Source: CAZMHJ01 sp964566075
GTDB lineage: Bacteria; Patescibacteriota; Saccharimonadia; Saccharimonadales; CAIOMD01
Length of the DNA stretch: 16,197 nucleotides
Assembly: GCA_964566075.1 (NCBI GenBank)
Contig: CAZMHJ010000023.1
Span: 1 to 16,197, forward strand
Direction: 5' to 3'
Of this stretch, positions 13,765-16,197 are shown piece by piece; within the stretch, counting starts at the first letter, position 1, and every line of letters begins with the position of its first letter. The notes below the pieces were generated by a model. The model searched no databases, was not told the DNA's origin, and saw nothing but the letters and a program-made list of their open reading frames with translations. The position numbers were made by a program, and so were the translations under genes.

Positions 13765-14400
13765 AAATTCTCCAAATGTATCACCGTTACAGTACATGTC
13801 CAGTAGCTCACGAACACCAGGCGCAAGCGCTTCAATTGTGCTAGAAGGGTCTATGAATGCCGTATTTGGCGCAGTCGTGTCGTCAGGTACACGTACCCTC
13901 ACTAATATGCCAATGTAATCAGTGATAACGTAATCACCGTCAGTAATCACCATATGTACCGTAGCAAACTGGCTGAATATTAAAGTGGCTGTAGGTGTAA
14001 TAGGATCGGTCTTTTCAATATATTCTCGCTGGGCTTGATCGAGTACCGTTTCGTTAAGATGCATCTTACCCATAAGTAGTGTCCGCATCCCGATGAAAGG
14101 CTGACGTTGCTTTGTACGAATCAAAACCTCACCCTTAGCATTTTCTGCAAATACAATAGTCATAACGGTAGGCTGTGGACGCAGTTTTTTGAGTAACGTA
14201 CTGTGTTGGCCAGCGTAATGTAGTCCTTTCATTGAAAGGGTATAGCCAGCTTCTTCCTTTTTAACGTAACCGTCTTTTTGCAACTCTTTTAAATGGTACT
14301 GATATAGGTTGCTTTCAACCTTTGGAGGGCGCATATCACGGTTGCGTAAATATTCTGCAAAAACTAATTTATCAAGTATATGTTGTTTTATGTAATGCAT
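13738..14400 (-). CDS. Winged-helix/NUDIX fusion, probable metabolite-responsive regulator
   Basis: A 220-aa protein. Residues 1-70 look like a winged helix (VESNLYQYHLKELQKDGYV followed by a YTLSMKGLHY wing). Residues 78-205 are NUDIX-like. The NUDIX box is recognisable as G111, E117, R125-E126 and E129, with correct spacing (G-x5-E-x7-RE-x2-E). The next glutamate is K130 and the later glycine is lost, so hydrolysis may be impaired. NrtR regulators use a degenerate NUDIX domain to sense ADP-ribose, but place it before the HTH; here the order is reversed. The gene is divergent from the nucleotidase-like gene, and a perfect 21-bp palindrome lies between the two. The ATG at 14400 lacks a Shine-Dalgarno and lies seven bases past a weak -10, so it is probably leaderless. 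Confidence 0.82.
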   Translation of the reverse strand: MHYIKQHILDKLVFAEYLRNRDMRPPKVESNLYQYHLKELQKDGYVKKEEAGYTLSMKGLHYAGQHSTLLKKLRPQPTVMTIVFAENAKGEVLIRTKQRQPFIGMRTLLMGKMHLNETVLDQAQREYIEKTDPITPTATLIFSQFATVHMVITDGDYVITDYIGILVRVRVPDDTTAPNTAFIDPSSTIEALAPGVRELLDMYCNGDTFGEFSINMDKPS

Positions 14401-14407
14401 TTGACTA

Positions 14408-14437
14408 TATTTACTCTTTAATATTTATATTTGTCAA
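14408..14437 (-). promoter_or_regulatory. Promoter of the HTH-NUDIX gene
   Basis: Minus strand: perfect TTGACA (14432-14437), 18-base spacer, TAAATA (14408-14413, weak), seven bases to the ATG. The -35 directly touches the palindrome at 14438-14458, so a protein bound there would block it. Confidence 0.5.
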
Positions 14438-14458
14438 TAATTTTTGACTCAAAAATTA
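14438..14458. promoter_or_regulatory. Perfect 21-bp palindrome, probable operator
   Basis: TAATTTTTGA (14438-14447), a central C, then TCAAAAATTA (14449-14458): perfect 10-bp arms. It lies in the divergent region between the HTH-NUDIX gene and the nucleotidase-like gene, abuts the minus-strand -35, and contains a plus-strand TTGACT (14444-14449). The position fits an operator bound by the adjacent winged-helix protein and controlling both genes. Confidence 0.65.
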
Positions 14459-14516
14459 CTTTCTATACGTACACTCTCTACCGCCGTAAGCTACGGGTAT
14501 AACAGGAGTAAATAGT

Positions 14517-15101
14517 ATGACCAACCCAGAACGCACCGTACTCGTAGATATGGACGGTACAATTGCCAATCTAGAAAACACCATAACAGAAACATTACAA
14601 ACAGAGTTTCCGTTTGTTGCGATACCCGAACGCAATGACTTTTACTACGAAAATGATGTCAGCGACCACCACAAACACATTATCGAAGATATCATCTCGC
14701 GACCCGGTTTCTTTCGTAGACATGAAGTCATCGAGGGGGCAGTAGAGGGGTGGGCGGAGCTCATAGAGCATGGTTATCAGCCACGGATTTGTACGGCACC
14801 GCTCCGCAAAAATAAAACGTCTATCCCTGATAAGATTGATTGGCTCGAAGAACATTTTGTGCCTGTGTTTGGACCAAGTGTCATTGATTCCGCTATTGTC
14901 GATAAACAAAAGTACTTGCATGCAGGTCTTGCGCTCATTGACGATCGGCCTGTTATCGACGGGTCAGAAAAAGCCGTCTGGGAACACATTGTTATCGACC
15001 AACCCTACAATCGAGATAGTCGTGCACAGTATCGAATACTAGACTGGTACGACAGGGGCTTGTTTATTGCCCTCGGTAGTATTGCCAACCGCACGATTTA
15101 G
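14517..15101 (+). CDS. 5'(3')-deoxyribonucleotidase-like HAD phosphatase (NT5C family)
   Basis: A 194-aa HAD phosphatase resembling the cytosolic 5'-nucleotidase type C family, which removes phosphate from (deoxy)nucleoside monophosphates. Motif I is VLVDMDGTIANLE (nucleophile D11, acid/base D13). RPGFFRRHEVIEGA (62-75) matches the RPGFF signature of the family. Motif II is ICTAP, and motif IV is LIDDRP (near 140). It has no signal peptide. ATG 14517 is preceded by AGGAG eight bases away, so this start uses a ribosome site. The promoter is not clear: TATAAC (14498-14503) is close to the Shine-Dalgarno, and a TTGACT lies in the palindrome. It is likely controlled with the divergent HTH-NUDIX gene. 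It overlaps the convergent rlmH by four bases. Confidence 0.87.
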   Translation: MTNPERTVLVDMDGTIANLENTITETLQTEFPFVAIPERNDFYYENDVSDHHKHIIEDIISRPGFFRRHEVIEGAVEGWAELIEHGYQPRICTAPLRKNKTSIPDKIDWLEEHFVPVFGPSVIDSAIVDKQKYLHAGLALIDDRPVIDGSEKAVWEHIVIDQPYNRDSRAQYRILDWYDRGLFIALGSIANRTI

Positions 15102-15556
15102 ACGTGGTGGTAGCCACTGCCACGAGCTATTTCGGTTGCCCGATACAGTTGCTCGGCCAAAATGAGGCGAACGAGCTGATGGGGAAACACAAGTTTAGAG
15201 AGTGACCAGGTAAAATCGGCTCGCTCATGCATGCGCTTACTAACGCCATAGGCACCACCAATTACAATTGTGAGCTGTTTAACGCCATTCGTTTGAAGAT
15301 CTGTAAGTTTAGTTGAAAGTGCTGGCGAATCAACTTGTACCCCACGCTCATCAAGCAACCAAACAATATCTTCTCGCACACGCTGCAGTAAGCGCTCGCT
15401 TTCATCTAAGCGTGCCTGTTGCTCTGGCAACCCGCTGGGTGGTACAAATTCCCAATCGAGTTTAATAATGCGTGCCGTGCGTACAGAATACTCATCAATA
15501 GCCGCGCTTAGGGCTTGATCATGCTTTTTACCAACCGATAAGATGCGAATAGTCAT
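15098..15556 (-). CDS. rlmH: 23S rRNA pseudouridine-1915 N3-methyltransferase RlmH
   Basis: A 152-aa SPOUT-class methyltransferase, normal length for the family. It uses S-adenosylmethionine to methylate N3 of pseudouridine 1915 in helix 69 of 23S rRNA, acting on assembled ribosomes. Visible: IGGAYGVS (99-106), forming the knotted SAM site, LSKLVFPHQLVR (119-130), AEQLYRA (134-140), and the C-terminal YHH (149-151). The ATG at 15556 immediately follows the TAA of the small membrane gene (TAAATG), indicating translational coupling in the operon HIT, membrane protein, rlmH. Identification is confident. Confidence 0.95.
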   Translation of the reverse strand: MTIRILSVGKKHDQALSAAIDEYSVRTARIIKLDWEFVPPSGLPEQQARLDESERLLQRVREDIVWLLDERGVQVDSPALSTKLTDLQTNGVKQLTIVIGGAYGVSKRMHERADFTWSLSKLVFPHQLVRLILAEQLYRATEIARGSGYHHV

Positions 15557-15739
15557 TTACTTACTTAAACTAGCGATAAACCCTACTGCCATCCAACCAA
15601 TGAAGAAGATTAACAGACCACAAATAACTGCGGCTGTTAGTGCGGAACGGGTATTATTACCAGTGGTACGCATTAGTTTGCTGTATATCCAGGCACTTGC
15701 GCCCAGCGCAAGCAACAACGCTACAAATGCATTAGACAT
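15557..15739 (-). CDS. Small two-helix membrane protein
   Basis: A 60-aa hydrophobic protein with two likely transmembrane helices (residues 4-22 and 33-57) joined by a short polar, basic loop (KLMRTTGNNTRS). I cannot name it. It is real rather than a chance frame because it is embedded tightly in an operon: its ATG overlaps the end of the HIT gene by eight bases, and its stop abuts the rlmH start. Function is unknown. Confidence 0.75.
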   Translation of the reverse strand: MSNAFVALLLALGASAWIYSKLMRTTGNNTRSALTAAVICGLLIFFIGWMAVGFIASLSK

Positions 15740-16139
15740 TCGATGCCTCTTTTCTTAGTTGATCAGCAATGAGGCTCAGCGCTTCAAAATCAGGTTGTGC
15801 ATCCATATCGGGCATAATCATGTAATCAGCCAGCGAATCAATAGGGAATACATGAATATGTGCGTGTGGCACATCTAACCCAATAACCCGAACGCCAATT
15901 CGCTTTTTATCAAATGCTTTTTTCTGCGCCTTAGCAATACGCTTAACGGTAGCCCATACCGCTTGATAATCCTCATCTGACAAGTCAAAAAAATGATCGA
16001 CTTGTACCTTTGGCACTACTAAGGTATGACCGGGTTGAACAGGGTGAATATCCAAAAAAGCTACCGTTTTTTCATCCTCGTAAACTTTGTCACACGGAAT
16101 TTCACCGTTAATAATCCGCGTAAAAATTGATGGTTCCAT
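15732..16139 (-). CDS. HIT-family hydrolase
   Basis: A 135-aa histidine-triad protein of the HINT/Fhit-like group, which splits nucleotide phosphoramidates or dinucleoside polyphosphates. The triad is visible as HAHIHVF (H92, H94, H96). The N-terminal FTRIINGEIPCDKVYEDE and the QPGHTLVVPK strand are typical. The exact substrate cannot be told from sequence. I chose ATG 16139, where the conserved start MEPSIFTRII begins; the longer frame from 16181 adds 14 residues unlike the family and would cross the divergent promoter. A TGT-TATCGT extended -10 is about eight bases upstream, and there is no Shine-Dalgarno. It heads the operon with the small membrane protein and rlmH. Confidence 0.93.
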   Translation of the reverse strand: MEPSIFTRIINGEIPCDKVYEDEKTVAFLDIHPVQPGHTLVVPKVQVDHFFDLSDEDYQAVWATVKRIAKAQKKAFDKKRIGVRVIGLDVPHAHIHVFPIDSLADYMIMPDMDAQPDFEALSLIADQLRKEASNV

Positions 16140-16167
16140 ATGGTTAAACGATAACAGGTTTGTCGCG

Positions 16168-16173
16168 TACAAT
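16168..16173 (+). promoter_or_regulatory. -10 box of the right-edge gene
   Basis: TACAAT (5 of 6) stands exactly six bases before the ATG at 16180, the same spacing as at other probable leaderless genes in this window. No clear -35 is seen. Confidence 0.45.
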
Positions 16174-16179
16174 AAAAGC

Positions 16180-16197
16180 ATGAACGTTATAAAACGT
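16180..16197 (+). CDS. Possible start of a leaderless gene at the right edge
   Basis: ATG at 16180 opens a frame reading MNVIKR to the end of the window, divergent from the HIT gene. TACAAT six bases upstream would place +1 on the start codon. Too little is present to name it. Confidence 0.35.

Noticed and set aside
1..16197. CRISPR array, tRNA or rRNA genes
   Set aside because: Scanned by eye on both strands; no regularly spaced repeats, no cloverleaf pattern and no rRNA stretches were found.

Overview
The window is a dense stretch of bacterial chromosome, roughly 45% GC by eye. It looks like a member of the Patescibacteria/CPR, most likely Saccharibacteria (TM7). This is inference: it rests on very tight packing (convergent genes that abut or overlap), a mix of leaderless and Shine-Dalgarno starts, a MurE-like ligase without its N-terminal domain, and many orphan hypothetical proteins. 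UGA serves as a stop (for example the phosphomutase gene and the GC-rich gene), so the code is not the UGA=Gly code of Gracilibacteria. There is no gene-free stretch longer than 300 bases.

Layout. 1-91: a near-consensus minus-strand promoter firing off the left edge into an unidentified structured leader or gene. 92-2151: groEL and groES (minus) with an intrinsic terminator and a CIRCE operator. 2189-4472: a minus-strand operon of an unknown 241-aa protein and a phosphohexomutase. 4501-5280: one GC-rich gene (4589-5179) whose base and codon use are unlike everything else; its promoter is fused back-to-back with the promoter of the unknown gene, and hairpins follow its stop. 5353-6354: a phosphoribosyltransferase-like protein. 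6390-7670: a MurE-like ligase, divergent from tsaD (7725-8756). 8757-9467: an acidic unknown protein. 9472-12145: valS with a long structured leader. 12146-13015: an XRE-type HTH fused to a HAD-like domain. 13144-13764: a DEDDh exonuclease. 13738-14400: a winged-helix/NUDIX fusion, divergent from a 5'-nucleotidase-like gene (14517-15101) across a perfect 21-bp palindrome. 15098-16139: a minus-strand operon of HIT hydrolase, small membrane protein and RlmH. A partial plus-strand gene begins at the right edge.

How the genes fit together. Most are housekeeping: protein folding (GroESL), tRNA charging and modification (ValS, TsaD), ribosome methylation (RlmH), wall precursors (phosphohexomutase, MurE-like). 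The right half is rich in nucleotide-handling hydrolases (HAD, exonuclease, NUDIX, nucleotidase, HIT) plus a phosphoribosyltransferase fold at 5353-6354, which would suit a scavenging epibiont. The observations I rate highest are the GC-rich gene plugged into a host-like promoter, two identical parS-like palindromes in and just before valS, and the reversed-order HTH-NUDIX regulator with its palindrome. Several minus- and plus-strand genes have a -10 box placed so that transcription should begin at or within a few bases of the start codon.
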